Assembly: GCA_913774355.1 (NCBI GenBank) | Contig: CAJYGB010000006.1 | Location: 248,001-312,000 of the forward strand | DNA length: 64,000 nucleotides | Source of the DNA: an uncultured Chryseobacterium sp. | GTDB taxonomy: Bacteria; Bacteroidota; Bacteroidia; Flavobacteriales; Weeksellaceae | Direction of reading: 5' to 3' | Shown here: positions 1-8,109 of the stretch, one piece after another | How the letters are laid out: each line of letters starts with the position of its first letter | Numbering within the stretch: position 1 is the first letter of the stretch | Notes under the pieces: generated by a model | Told to the model about the DNA's origin: nothing | What the model saw: only the letters and a program-made list of their open reading frames with translations | Database searches by the model: none | Translations under genes and position numbers: made by a program

Positions 1-278
1 TTAAGAATAATCTGGAGTTCAGGACAGACTATTATACCTCATTTACCACTTATGGCGGAACGGGAACAGACTGCCAGGTGGCTACGAAGCTTGAAGGAAC
101 TTACACTTATAATTCCGACACAAAGGATCTTGTGGTTACCTACAAGAACAACAGCCCGGTAAGTTACCGAATCGTTGTGCTTACCAGCTCGGAAATGAGA
201 ATCAAGCAGACCTCGGGCAATATCGATCAGAACGGAGATACAATCGTAGATGCAGAATACATTACCTACAAAAGATAA
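1..278 (+). CDS. Lipocalin-like lipoprotein, C-terminal part (partial)
   Basis: The reading frame is open from the left edge to the TAA at 276-278, so this is the C-terminal end of a gene that starts outside the window. About 91 residues are visible, with alternating beta-strand character (for example YTYNSDTKDLVVTY) and an ending NGDTIVDAEYI. This resembles the end of the complete lipoprotein at 1615-2049 (DVNGDGVDDKIIL), so the two are probably paralogues of the small lipocalin-like lipoproteins common in Chryseobacterium. A GTG at 78 could be mistaken for a start, but the upstream codons fit the same fold. The function is unknown; the outer-membrane or periplasmic location is inferred from the paralogue. 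Confidence 0.6.
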   Translation, partial: KNNLEFRTDYYTSFTTYGGTGTDCQVATKLEGTYTYNSDTKDLVVTYKNNSPVSYRIVVLTSSEMRIKQTSGNIDQNGDTIVDAEYITYKR

Positions 279-283
279 AAAAG

Positions 284-312
284 AAACTCCCGAATTTTTC
301 CGGGAGTTTTTT
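284..312 (+). terminator. Rho-independent terminator
   Basis: A 9-bp stem AAACTCCCG / CGGGAGTTT (284-292 with 301-309) with an 8-base loop is followed by a T run, 5 bases after the stop of the partial lipoprotein gene. Confidence 0.85.
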
Positions 313-357
313 AATAAATGAAACAGAGAATTTAATATATCCTAAAATTATTAAACA

Positions 358-1011
358 ATGAAGAAGATATTTTCAGCATTTTTACTGCTTACCTTTGCCC
401 TGTTCTTTTCACAGGAAAAGCCGATGTTCTGGCAGGACATCCAACGTTTTAAACAACTGGATCAGGAAAATCCACCGGCAAAAAATGCCATCCTTTTAGT
501 GGGTAGTTCCTCGTTTACCAAATGGACGGATGTTGCCCGCTACTTCCCGGATAAAACCATCATCAACAGAGGATTCGGCGGATCCAGACTTACGGATCTT
601 AACTATTATGCCAATGATCTCCTGAATCCTTACCAGCCCAAACAGATCATGATCTACTGCGGTGAAAACGATTTTGCGGATAATGATCAATTAAAGGCAG
701 ATGTAGTTGTGGACCGGTTTAAAACTTTTTATAAAAAAATCAGGTCTAAATTTCCTAACATCGAAGTGGATTATATTTCGATCAAATATTCCCCGAGCCG
801 CGAAAAGCTGTGGCCGCAAATGAAAGAAGCCAATAAAAAGATCGCTGCCTTTATGAAAAAACAGCCTCGTTCAGCATTTATCGATATTACGAAAGTCATG
901 CAGGACGGCCAAGGAAACGTAAGAAAAGATCTCTTTGTAGAAGATATGCTTCACATGACACCGGAAGGCTACAGGCTCTGGACCTCAGTAATGAAACCTT
1001 ATATGAAATAA
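358..1011 (+). CDS. Secreted SGNH/GDSL-family hydrolase
   Basis: The 217-residue protein has a short signal peptide (residues 1-18, ending FFSQ). The SGNH blocks are present: GSSSF at 49-53 holding the nucleophile serine, glycines in RGFGGS at 71-76, GEND at 102-105 supplying the asparagine, and DMLH at 196-199 supplying the Asp-His pair. The family contains lipases, esterases and carbohydrate deacetylases, so the likely role is hydrolysis of an ester or acetyl group in the periplasm or outside the cell; the substrate cannot be told. The length is normal for a single-domain SGNH enzyme. The next gene starts one base after the stop, which suggests translational coupling. Confidence 0.85.
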   Translation: MKKIFSAFLLLTFALFFSQEKPMFWQDIQRFKQLDQENPPAKNAILLVGSSSFTKWTDVARYFPDKTIINRGFGGSRLTDLNYYANDLLNPYQPKQIMIYCGENDFADNDQLKADVVVDRFKTFYKKIRSKFPNIEVDYISIKYSPSREKLWPQMKEANKKIAAFMKKQPRSAFIDITKVMQDGQGNVRKDLFVEDMLHMTPEGYRLWTSVMKPYMK

Positions 1012-1012
1012 G

Positions 1013-1489
1013 ATGAACAGAGCTGCCCGGAATCTGCCTATTTACAAAAAGGCTGAAGAAATTTATAAAACGGTAACCATTATTACGGATTTGTTTCCGG
1101 AAGACAACAATTACCTGCAGAGCATCAAGTCCCATATCCTTGAGGACAGCATGGTGATCCTGGCGAAAATTTCCGGGGCCGAGGCCGTTAAGCTCTATGA
1201 TATCAAAATGGAAAATGCGGCTATTATCCGTAAAGCGGCAAGGGATATTATGATCAGCGGAAATAATCTTGAAATGTTCGGCTTTGCGGATGCAAAATAT
1301 TATAAACTGATCCGCAATCTCATTGAAGAATTCCGGGTTTTATTCGTAGACTGGGTAGCCGGATTCGATCCCAAGCATTTTATTGTGGATGATTGGGGGC
1401 TATTCAATCCACCCGGTATCACTACTGATTATGTCCAGCGTGACGATGAGCTTGATTTTTTGGATGAAGACCAAGATGATGAGGTATAG
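1013..1489 (+). CDS. Conserved hypothetical protein, four-helix-bundle-like
   Basis: The 158-residue cytoplasmic protein is predicted mainly helical in residues 8-115 (PIYKKAEEIYKTVTII, then LEDSMVILAKISGAE, then FRVLFVDWVAGF), with a strongly acidic tail (DDELDFLDEDQDDE). The helical part resembles the four-helix-bundle proteins of the S23/Avd type, but the match is weak and no function can be assigned. It is coupled to the SGNH hydrolase upstream with a one-base gap and ends at a strong terminator, so the two form a bicistronic unit. Confidence 0.7.
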   Translation: MNRAARNLPIYKKAEEIYKTVTIITDLFPEDNNYLQSIKSHILEDSMVILAKISGAEAVKLYDIKMENAAIIRKAARDIMISGNNLEMFGFADAKYYKLIRNLIEEFRVLFVDWVAGFDPKHFIVDDWGLFNPPGITTDYVQRDDELDFLDEDQDDEV

Positions 1490-1497
1490 ATAAAATT

Positions 1498-1531
1498 AAA
1501 GGCTGTTTCATGAGTAATGAGACGGCCTTTT
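1498..1531 (+). terminator. Rho-independent terminator
   Basis: A 13-bp stem with wobble pairs (AAGGCTGTTTCAT with ATGAGACGGCCTT, loop GAGTA) is followed by TTTT, just downstream of the hypothetical gene. Confidence 0.8.
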
Positions 1532-1559
1532 CAATTTAAAAGATAATTGGAAAATTAAT

Positions 1560-1590
1560 TTTGATGAAGTTATTTTTTTTCATTTCTTTG
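1560..1590 (+). promoter_or_regulatory. Bacteroidetes-type promoter
   Basis: TTTG at 1560-1563 is 19 bases upstream of TTTCTTTG (1583-1590), a 7-of-8 match to the -7 box TAnnTTTG. It lies 25 bases before the ATG of the lipoprotein gene. Confidence 0.55.
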
Positions 1591-1614
1591 CATCTTTAAA
1601 ATTAATATAAATCC

Positions 1615-2049
1615 ATGAAAAAGCTATTATTTTTCGCCGTATCGGCAGGTTTCATTTTTACTTCATGCAATAATGACGATGAAGGAGACTCCAACTCGAT
1701 CGTAGGTACCTGGAGACCTGTAAGCGAAAAAGCCATTTCCGGAAAAAACGGAAATACCCTGTACAACGATCCCCACTCTTCCTGCTACAAAAAGAGTACA
1801 TTTAATTTTAAATCGAACAACACCGTATCCAGTACGATTTACGATGAAAACTCAAGCGGGAACTGCGAAAATTACGGAACTGATACGTCTCCGTATTCTT
1901 ATGATCCGGGAAACAAGCAACTTACCGTTGATGGTGAAACCAGCGAAGTGGTAGTCCTGAACAGCAAAGAACTGCATGTTGTGAGTGATTATGATGACGT
2001 AAACGGTGACGGCGTTGATGATAAAATTATTCTGGTAATGGCCAGATAA
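1615..2049 (+). CDS. Lipocalin-like lipoprotein
   Basis: The 144-residue protein begins with a type II signal peptide whose lipobox FTSC places the lipidated cysteine at residue 18, followed by an acidic linker (NNDDEGDS) typical of Bacteroidetes surface-exposed lipoproteins. The IVGTW motif near residue 29 marks the first strand of a lipocalin-like barrel. The C-terminus carries DVNGDGVDD, a possible calcium loop. The partial gene at the left edge looks like a paralogue. The ligand is unknown. It has its own promoter and a terminator shared with the convergent helicase gene. Confidence 0.8.
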   Translation: MKKLLFFAVSAGFIFTSCNNDDEGDSNSIVGTWRPVSEKAISGKNGNTLYNDPHSSCYKKSTFNFKSNNTVSSTIYDENSSGNCENYGTDTSPYSYDPGNKQLTVDGETSEVVVLNSKELHVVSDYDDVNGDGVDDKIILVMAR

Positions 2050-2052
2050 CAG

Positions 2053-2085
2053 AAACACCCGGAAATTTCCGGGTGTTTGCTTTTT
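2053..2085. terminator. Bidirectional terminator between convergent genes
   Basis: A near-perfect hairpin AAACACCCGGAAA / TTTCCGGGTGTTT sits between the lipoprotein stop at 2049 and the helicase stop at 2084. T runs occur on the plus side, and the minus strand reads a short T stretch. Confidence 0.8.
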
Positions 2086-3436
2086 ATTTCTTTCTTTTCG
2101 ATTTTGATATGGCTTTCTGCTGCGCCCTGTTGGCTCCGAATTTTTTCGGTGCTTTTCTTTTTGAAGGCCCGCCCCAGTTTTCTTTGGTATTTTTCGCTTT
2201 TTTCTCATGGAATGCGCCGCCTCCTTCGCCGATTTTTACCATCGCAGGATTTTTCATAACTACCTGCTCTTCTTCGGAAGCGATCTTTTTAGGGTTGATC
2301 TTCACCTCTGAAGGGAAATCGATGTACTGGAGTTCCTTATCCATCAGCAATTCTATATCCAGCGCCAGGGTTTCTTCTTTTTTGGTAACGAAAGTAATGG
2401 CCTTACCATCTTTGTCCGCCCTACCCGTTCTACCGATCCTGTGGATGTACTGCTCGGGAATATCAGGGGTCTCAAAGTTGATGACATGGGTAATATCCGA
2501 AATATCCAGACCTCTGGCCATAACATCCGTTGTAATCAGGCCTTTGATTTCTTCCTGCTCAAAACGTTTCATCGCTTTCAGCCTGTAGTTCTGGGATTTA
2601 TTGGAGTGGATGACATCAAACTGTTCAGGGAACAGCTCGTCGATTTTCGTAAACAGAAGATCTGCATTTTTCTTGTTATTGGTGAAAATCAATACCTTGG
2701 ACATATCGGCGTCCGTTTTCAGCAGATGTTCCAGCAGGTTGATCTTGGTATTGAAATTCTCAACTTTATAGGCCGTCTGCTCGATTTTCTCAAGCGGCGT
2801 TCCCGATTTGGCGAGGGAGATTTCAATAGGACCTGCAAAATATGTATCCAGCATTTCGTCTACCGCATCGGTCATGGTTGCGGAAAAAAGGATATTCTGC
2901 CTTTTGTCCTTCATCATTTCAAAAATGTGGGTCAGCTGCGGCCTGAAACCAAGGTTCAGCATTTCGTCAAATTCATCAATGATCAGCTTCTGGACTTCTT
3001 TCAGGGAAATGGCATTATCAATGGCAAGATCCATTACCCTACCCGGCGTTCCGATCAGGATATCGCATCCGTTATCGAAAAGCAGCTTCTGGGTATTGAT
3101 GTTTTTACCTCCGTAAATTCCGATCACTCTTGCAGTAAGATTTTCCGTTAGCTTTTCTACGACTTCCGTTACCTGAACCACAAGTTCCCTTGTAGGAACC
3201 AACACCAATACCGTGGGATTCCCGGATTTGTTGTATTTCCAGGTTTTCAATACCGGTAACAGATAAGCCAATGTTTTTCCGGTTCCGGTTTGGGCAATAC
3301 CCATGACGTCGCGTCCGGAAAGAATCGGCCCGATACTCTTCTCCTGGATCGGAGTAGGTTCAAATAAATTCAGGTCTGCTAAAACATCAAGGATTTTAAC
3401 CGGCAGGTCAAAGTCTGCAAAAGTGAGTTGTTCCAT
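2084..3436 (-). CDS. DEAD-box-family ATP-dependent RNA helicase (motif II DEFD)
   Basis: The 450-residue cytoplasmic RNA helicase has the full set of core motifs: Q motif FEPTPIQ (25-31), Walker A AQTGTGKT (48-55), PTREL, GTPGR (129-133), motif II DEFD (154-157), SAT (185-187), and motif VI HRIGRTGR (332-339). The tail from about 415 is basic and Gly/Lys-rich, as in RhlE-like helicases, and probably binds RNA. Motif II reads DEFD rather than DEAD. An upstream in-frame start is possible, but the ATG at 3436 is favoured because a -7 box lies only 4 bases upstream, which implies a leaderless or nearly leaderless mRNA. Likely roles are ribosome assembly or RNA remodelling in the cold. Confidence 0.92.
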   Translation of the reverse strand: MEQLTFADFDLPVKILDVLADLNLFEPTPIQEKSIGPILSGRDVMGIAQTGTGKTLAYLLPVLKTWKYNKSGNPTVLVLVPTRELVVQVTEVVEKLTENLTARVIGIYGGKNINTQKLLFDNGCDILIGTPGRVMDLAIDNAISLKEVQKLIIDEFDEMLNLGFRPQLTHIFEMMKDKRQNILFSATMTDAVDEMLDTYFAGPIEISLAKSGTPLEKIEQTAYKVENFNTKINLLEHLLKTDADMSKVLIFTNNKKNADLLFTKIDELFPEQFDVIHSNKSQNYRLKAMKRFEQEEIKGLITTDVMARGLDISDITHVINFETPDIPEQYIHRIGRTGRADKDGKAITFVTKKEETLALDIELLMDKELQYIDFPSEVKINPKKIASEEEQVVMKNPAMVKIGEGGGAFHEKKAKNTKENWGGPSKRKAPKKFGANRAQQKAISKSKRKK

Positions 3437-3440
3437 TCTG

Positions 3441-3448
3441 CAAAGATA
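3441..3448 (-). promoter_or_regulatory. -7 box TATCTTTG of the helicase gene
   Basis: A perfect TAnnTTTG box ends 4 bases before the ATG at 3436. The start of transcription would fall at or next to the start codon. No clear -33 TTTG is seen. Confidence 0.6.
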
Positions 3449-3555
3449 GACATTTAATTTTTTAAAGTTTAAAAATCTAAACTGCACTGACTGTGCAGAT
3501 TTATTTAGACCAAAGTTATGATTTTCGATGATGCTTAAATTAAAGATTTACGAAA

Positions 3556-3622
3556 TAGCACACCTTTGGCGTGCATCTCATTCACCGTTACTATTGCTAC
3601 ACAGATAGTATTCCTACGGAAT
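3556..3622. repeat. Hairpin repeat of the TATCTGTGTAG family, short copy
   Basis: TAGCACACCTTTGGCGTGC is followed by CTACACAGATAGTATTCC and TACGGAATAT. The units are short hairpins joined to the tag CTACACAGATA. The same words recur at 3802-3956 and 20003-20160. The 3437-4024 spacer holds only repeats and no gene. Confidence 0.75.
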
Positions 3623-3679
3623 ATAGATTTTTAGGGTTGATCTTAAATTGGGTTTAAACTTTAAATTTAAAATTAATCA

Positions 3680-3706
3680 TGCAGATTTTGCAGATTGCGC
3701 AGATTT
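3680..3706. repeat. Short tandem repeat (TGCAGATT)n
   Basis: Three imperfect copies of TGCAGATT / CGCAGATT lie end to end. A decayed piece of the same kind is seen near 56470 (TCGCAG, TTTTTGCAGATT). This motif is common in flavobacterial spacers, and no function is known. Confidence 0.5.
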
Positions 3707-3801
3707 CATCTTGAAGGCTAAGAATATCATCACTAATTCATCTCTTCTAAAAAATAAGTAATAGCACATTCCCGTCATTCATCGTTGCCGTTAAAACAGG
3801 T

Positions 3802-3956
3802 TTGCTCCGGAGGAGCAATATCTGTGTAGTTAAAGTTATAACAGAACTCCAGCGGAGTTCTATCTTTTTTATAGCCGATATTGAGATAACACACCTACGG
3901 CGTGCTTCTCATGCTTCCTTTATAATTGCTACACAGATAGTATTCCTACGGAATAT
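3802..3956. repeat. Composite hairpin repeat of the TATCTGTGTAG family, full copy
   Basis: Four hairpins lie in a row: TTGCTCC gga GGAGCAA plus TATCTGTGTAG (3802-3829); GAACTCC agc GGAGTTC plus TATC (3844-3864); ACACACC tac GGCGTGC (around 3889-3905); and CTACACAGATAG with ATTCC tac GGAAT (3928-3956). The tag is direct at the left end and inverted at the right, so the whole block is framed by inverted tags. Confidence 0.8.
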
Positions 3957-4024
3957 GGACTTTTAAAATTGATGTTAACATTTCATTTTAAACAATGCAT
4001 AATCAAATCAAACCGATGCGTCAT

Positions 4025-5671
4025 TTATTTCCTCGTAATCCTCAGCAAAATCACAATGATTAAAAATACGGAAAAAATAAAACCCAGTACCGCTACCAAA
4101 GACAGTTCGCCAATCCTCGGGCCCGCTTCCGAGACAAAAACGATGGCGGTGGCAATGATGTTTGCACCTAAAACCATCGCCAATATCAGGTTAACAATGC
4201 TGGATTTGATCAGCTGGTTGGTTTTTTCAATATTTTTGATCTCGCTGGAAACGGTAAATTTATTTTCATCCAGCTTCTGCAAAACGGAGCGCAGCTCTTT
4301 CGGGATTTCATCTACATTATCGGTAAACATCAGCATCCGGTCCATTCCCGTTTTCATCAGGTTTTTGGGACTGATTTTTTTGACAAATATTTTCCTGGTG
4401 TAAGGATGAAGGCTTTTAACCACATCAAGATCCGGATTAATCGTTCTTCCTACCCCTTCGATCAGGCCGATTCCTTTAAACAAAAGGTAAAAATAATCCG
4501 GCATGTACAAACGGTTGTCTTTCAGGACATCTTTCATTTTATTGATAATCGCCTGGGGGTTGATCTCTTTTAATGAGGTACTGTGAACAAAGTTCAGGAT
4601 ATCCTCAACATCGGCCTCAAATCTCTTTTCATCCGGGATCTGATAGCTCACTGCCATTTTCTTAAGATAGCGGACAATTTTATGCGGGTTTTTCGCAACG
4701 AAACTTACAATGAGGTTTTCCAGGATTTCCTTATCATTCGGCGGAATCTTTCCGACAGCCCCAAAATCGATGAACACCACTTTTCCGTCTTTTTTTACCA
4801 GAATATTCCCGGCATGCGGATCGGCATGGAAAAACCCGTAGTCCAGGATCTGCGAAACGAAAAGCCTTAAACCGGTTTCGGAAATATACACCGGATCAAT
4901 GTCATATTCTAAAAGCGTCTTGGTATCTGTCACTTTAATCCCGTCGATAAATTCCATACAAAGAACATTGTTGTTGGAATAATCTTCATAGACTTTCGGA
5001 ACGTACGTCTCTTTGCTGTTCTTAAAGTTCCTTCTGAACTGCAGGATATTTTCTTTTTCATTGATTAAAGAAACTTCTTCCAGTAAAGATTTCTCAAAAG
5101 TGGAAATCGCCTGCTTCAGATTCAGCTTCTCACCAATTTCTGAATAAGAGGATACCAGTTTTTCCAGATCCTTGATCAGCAGCAGATCATCTTCGATCAA
5201 TGTCTGTACATCGGGTTTTTTAATTTTTAAAATAACGTCTGTTCCATCAGCGAGGACGGCTTTGTACACCTGTGCGATGGATGCTGTTGCGAGCGGCTTT
5301 TTTTTTATTTCAGAAAAGTGGTTCTGAACACTGATATTGAATTCGTTTTCCAGGATTTCTTCCACATTCATTTCTACCGTTTCCACTTTATCCTGAAGTT
5401 TCTGCAGTTCCTGGATAAGTTCCGGAGGAAGCAGATCTTCCCGGTTGCTGAAGGTCTGCCCCAATTTTACAAAGGTAGGCCCCAGCTCTTCCAGTACCAG
5501 CCGAATTCTTTCGTAGACCGTGCCTTTGGAAATAACTTCATCCGGATTTACGGGAATATCAGCTTTGTTTCCGCTGTTCATCCTTGCCAGCATATCTTTA
5601 AAGCCGTATTTGCTTAATACGGAAATGAGCCTGGCCGATCTTTTTAGTTTTCTTTGCTGCTTATCAAACAT
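4025..5671 (-). CDS. ABC1/UbiB-family kinase-like membrane protein
   Basis: The 548-residue protein carries the atypical-kinase signature of the UbiB/COQ8/ABC1 family: KLGQ at 69-72, the alanine-rich nucleotide loop ATASIAQVY, and the catalytic and metal-binding stretch HADPHAGNIL with VFIDFGAVG. Two hydrophobic segments at the C-terminus anchor it in the inner membrane. Family members support quinone biosynthesis or lipid handling; in this lineage the partner quinone would be menaquinone, which is inference. A TTG further upstream would add 7 residues, but the ATG at 5671 is preferred. The gene stands alone between two long spacers. Confidence 0.85.
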   Translation of the reverse strand: MFDKQQRKLKRSARLISVLSKYGFKDMLARMNSGNKADIPVNPDEVISKGTVYERIRLVLEELGPTFVKLGQTFSNREDLLPPELIQELQKLQDKVETVEMNVEEILENEFNISVQNHFSEIKKKPLATASIAQVYKAVLADGTDVILKIKKPDVQTLIEDDLLLIKDLEKLVSSYSEIGEKLNLKQAISTFEKSLLEEVSLINEKENILQFRRNFKNSKETYVPKVYEDYSNNNVLCMEFIDGIKVTDTKTLLEYDIDPVYISETGLRLFVSQILDYGFFHADPHAGNILVKKDGKVVFIDFGAVGKIPPNDKEILENLIVSFVAKNPHKIVRYLKKMAVSYQIPDEKRFEADVEDILNFVHSTSLKEINPQAIINKMKDVLKDNRLYMPDYFYLLFKGIGLIEGVGRTINPDLDVVKSLHPYTRKIFVKKISPKNLMKTGMDRMLMFTDNVDEIPKELRSVLQKLDENKFTVSSEIKNIEKTNQLIKSSIVNLILAMVLGANIIATAIVFVSEAGPRIGELSLVAVLGFIFSVFLIIVILLRITRK

Positions 5672-6044
5672 ATTCCTGAAATATAGGTGCAATTTAATTC
5701 AAAAATTATTCCCTGCTGAACTTAGAGCCTGCTTAAATTTACCTTTTATATTTTAACATTAAGAATTTAAGGTATTTTAAATCAATGTCTAGGTTGCCTG
5801 GCCATATTCACCTTAAATCAACCGAAATCATCGTATTAAAATGAAGAAAAAACAAAGTTTATTTAATTCAGAAAATTAAGAGGAAGTGATCGATAGTTTG
5901 TCGGATCAAAATTTAGACAGGCTCTTAAATTTTTGTAGCAAATGTTAAATAAAATGTAATTATTTTCTGCAATGGAGATTATGTCCTGATTTTCTTTAAC
6001 TTTACATTCACCAAACAGTGAAACTAACCTATAAAATTATTAAA
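5672..6044. other. Spacer between the ABC1 kinase and the GG-leader peptide gene
   Basis: This A+T-rich spacer has no ORF. TAACTTTA near 5997-6004 is a 7-of-8 match to the -7 box and could drive the peptide gene at 6045. Nothing else is recognised. Confidence 0.4.
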
Positions 6045-6200
6045 ATGAAAAATTTAAAAAAAGTATCAAGATCGGAGATGAAAAGTATTTCAGGAGGCGG
6101 ACCTTTCGTCAACTGCTCAAACAAATGCTGTCCTGATGACGGAAGACCGAGATGTCCGAGATTAATCTGCCCGGCCGTAGTTTGTCCGCAGGTACTGTAA
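6045..6200 (+). CDS. Lone GG-leader, Cys/Pro-rich bacteriocin-like peptide
   Basis: The 51-residue precursor has a charged leader MKNLKKVSRSEMKSISGG ending in a double glycine, followed by a core of about 33 residues with six cysteines and many prolines (PFVNCSNKCCPDDGRPRCPR and ICPAVVCPQVL). The leader form is typical of the bacteriocin-like peptides of Chryseobacterium exported by C39-peptidase ABC transporters. The ATG at 6045 is chosen because it gives the standard MKNLKK start; a longer frame begins at 6018. No maturation or export gene is adjacent. The C39 exporter at 46282 is the only visible candidate in the window, and the leaders share R-x-E-(L/M)-x-x-I-x-GG with the peptides at 41851 and 42099. 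Confidence 0.75.
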   Translation: MKNLKKVSRSEMKSISGGGPFVNCSNKCCPDDGRPRCPRLICPAVVCPQVL

Positions 6201-6220
6201 TCCCCACGCAGCTTAAAACA

Positions 6221-6253
6221 AAAACGGAATGCAAATATGCGTTCCGTTTTTTA
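6221..6253 (+). terminator. Rho-independent terminator of the lone peptide gene
   Basis: A stem AAAACGGAATGC / GCGTTCCGTTTT with a short A/T loop is followed by TTTTTT, 20 bases after the peptide stop. Confidence 0.85.
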
Positions 6254-6535
6254 TTAGCTAAAACACAGGTATAGTAGATTCTTGTAAGGTTAATCATCCC
6301 CTAGAAAAGAAGAGTACACCAATATTTAAAAATCTTTGATTTTTAATCTTATGTGTTCTGAAGTATTTTCATAGTCTGGATTTCAGATCTAGTGTTTCTA
6401 ATGTGTTCATGCTTTAATTCTGTTTACTTTTTAGCTAAAAGATCAGAAATTACTTGAAATAATACCTTTTTGAATTTTAAAATTCCGAATGTAAAGCCAA
6501 TAGCAAAAACATAATGGCTATCTGCTACTTACGCA
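6254..6535. other. A+T-rich spacer
   Basis: No gene, hairpin or recognisable repeat was seen between the peptide terminator and the 3' end of the nitrilase fusion gene. Confidence 0.4.
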
Positions 6536-8035
6536 TTATTTCAGGTAGGTTTCATATAAATCTTTCCGGCGGTCTTTCATGACCTGAACAGAGCCGTGAT
6601 GGTGAAGGTCTTTCAGCAGGTTCAAATCCACATCAACAATCAGGGTCATTTCCGTATTCGGGGTAGCTTCTCCTTTGACGGCATTCGATGGAAAGGCGAA
6701 ATCAGACGGTGTAAATACGGCCGCCTGCCCAAATTGGATGTCCATATTGTTTACCCCCGGAAGGTTTCCGACACAGCCTGCTATGGCTACATAACATTCA
6801 TTTTCGATTGCTCTCGCAGCCGCACAGTGGCGTACCCGTGTGTACGCATTCTGGGTATCGGTAAGGTAAGGTACGAACAGGATTTTCATGCCCTGGTCGG
6901 CCAGGATTCTCGGAAGTTCCGGAAACTCCACATCATAACAGATTACCAAGCCGATTTTTCCGCAATCCGTATCAAAAACACGGATTTCGTTTCCGCCTTT
7001 CATGCCGTAATATTTCCTCTCGTTCGGGGTGATGTGGACCTTTCGGTACTCGTCTACCCTGCCGTCACGGTGAAGGAGATAACTGACGTTATACAAGTCG
7101 TTGTTTTCAAAAACCGGCATGCTTCCGGAGATGATGTTCACGTTATAACTAATGGCCAGATCCGAGATTTTCATTCTGATTTCTTCTGTAAGCTTGGCCA
7201 GCTCAATCATACTGTCCCTTTCTGAAAGTTTATTAAACGGTGCCAGTAAAGGAGTGTTGAATAATTCAGGGAAGAGTACGAAATCGGCTTTGTAATCCCC
7301 CATCACGTTCACGAAGAATTCTACCTGTTCATAAAAGGCATCGATGTCCTTGAAATGCCGCATCTGCCACTGCACCAGTCCGAGCCGGATGATGCTGTCC
7401 TGCATTGTTGTTGTCTTCTTGCTGTAGTAAATATTATTCCACTGCAGGAGTACGGCATTTTCGCGGGAAGATTCATCTTCAGGAAGGTACCCTTTCAGCA
7501 CCTTGATCGGCAGGAAATTATTGGAAAGCTGGAACGAAAGTACCGGATCATAAATTTCCTTATCACGGACTTTCCGGATGTATTCCCTTGGTGAAAGATC
7601 GGTGTGCTTATGATAATTCGGTATTCTGCCTCCCAGGATAATCGACCGCAGATTCAGCAGTTCGCAAAGTTCTTTCCGGGCATCATACAGCCTTCTTCCC
7701 AAACGCAGCTCCCTGAACTCCGGATCTACAAAAACTTCAATTCCATACAGGACATTTCCCGTAGAAATATGGGTATTGAAGGTGTAATTTCCCGTAATAT
7801 CGCTGTACGTATGGTCATCACCGAATTCATCGTAGTTGACAATGATGGATAAGGCCACGGCAGCCAGTTTCCCGTCTACCGTAATGCAGATTTGCCCTTT
7901 CTGGAACATGGTCGTCAGCTTTTCAATGCTTCTCCTGGACCAGACGTATTCCGACATTTGCGGATAAGCCCTCTTCATGGTCTCTACCAGTTCCGGATAA
8001 TCGGCTACGGTGAGCGCTCTTGTTTCTATTTGCAT
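6536..8035 (-). CDS. GNAT acetyltransferase-carbon-nitrogen hydrolase fusion
   Basis: The 499-residue two-domain protein has an N-terminal GNAT-type N-acetyltransferase (about 1-205, acetyl-CoA loop around RELRLGRRLYD at 108-118). Joined to it is a nitrilase-superfamily amidohydrolase (about 214-490) with the catalytic triad Glu257 (LFPELF), Lys332 (RKVHITPNE) and Cys366 (VICYDVEFPE). The fusion is known in Bacteroidetes and other phyla, but its substrate is not established. Acetylation and amide hydrolysis on one chain suggest metabolite repair or amine modification. The gene appears to stand alone; the next gene upstream is 74 bases away. Confidence 0.88.
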   Translation of the reverse strand: MQIETRALTVADYPELVETMKRAYPQMSEYVWSRRSIEKLTTMFQKGQICITVDGKLAAVALSIIVNYDEFGDDHTYSDITGNYTFNTHISTGNVLYGIEVFVDPEFRELRLGRRLYDARKELCELLNLRSIILGGRIPNYHKHTDLSPREYIRKVRDKEIYDPVLSFQLSNNFLPIKVLKGYLPEDESSRENAVLLQWNNIYYSKKTTTMQDSIIRLGLVQWQMRHFKDIDAFYEQVEFFVNVMGDYKADFVLFPELFNTPLLAPFNKLSERDSMIELAKLTEEIRMKISDLAISYNVNIISGSMPVFENNDLYNVSYLLHRDGRVDEYRKVHITPNERKYYGMKGGNEIRVFDTDCGKIGLVICYDVEFPELPRILADQGMKILFVPYLTDTQNAYTRVRHCAAARAIENECYVAIAGCVGNLPGVNNMDIQFGQAAVFTPSDFAFPSNAVKGEATPNTEMTLIVDVDLNLLKDLHHHGSVQVMKDRRKDLYETYLK

Positions 8036-8109
8036 CTGATGTAATTTTGTTTAAATGTAGGCAATTTTTAAGTAAATAAAGATGGATAGGAATACGAAAA
8101 TGGATAGGA

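Noticed and set aside
2441..3151. Long plus-strand frame opposite the helicase gene
   Set aside because: It is an antisense shadow of a conserved helicase with no features of its own.
3556..3956. CRISPR-like array
   Set aside because: The repeats are different hairpins sharing a short tag, spaced irregularly, with no unique spacers and no cas genes.
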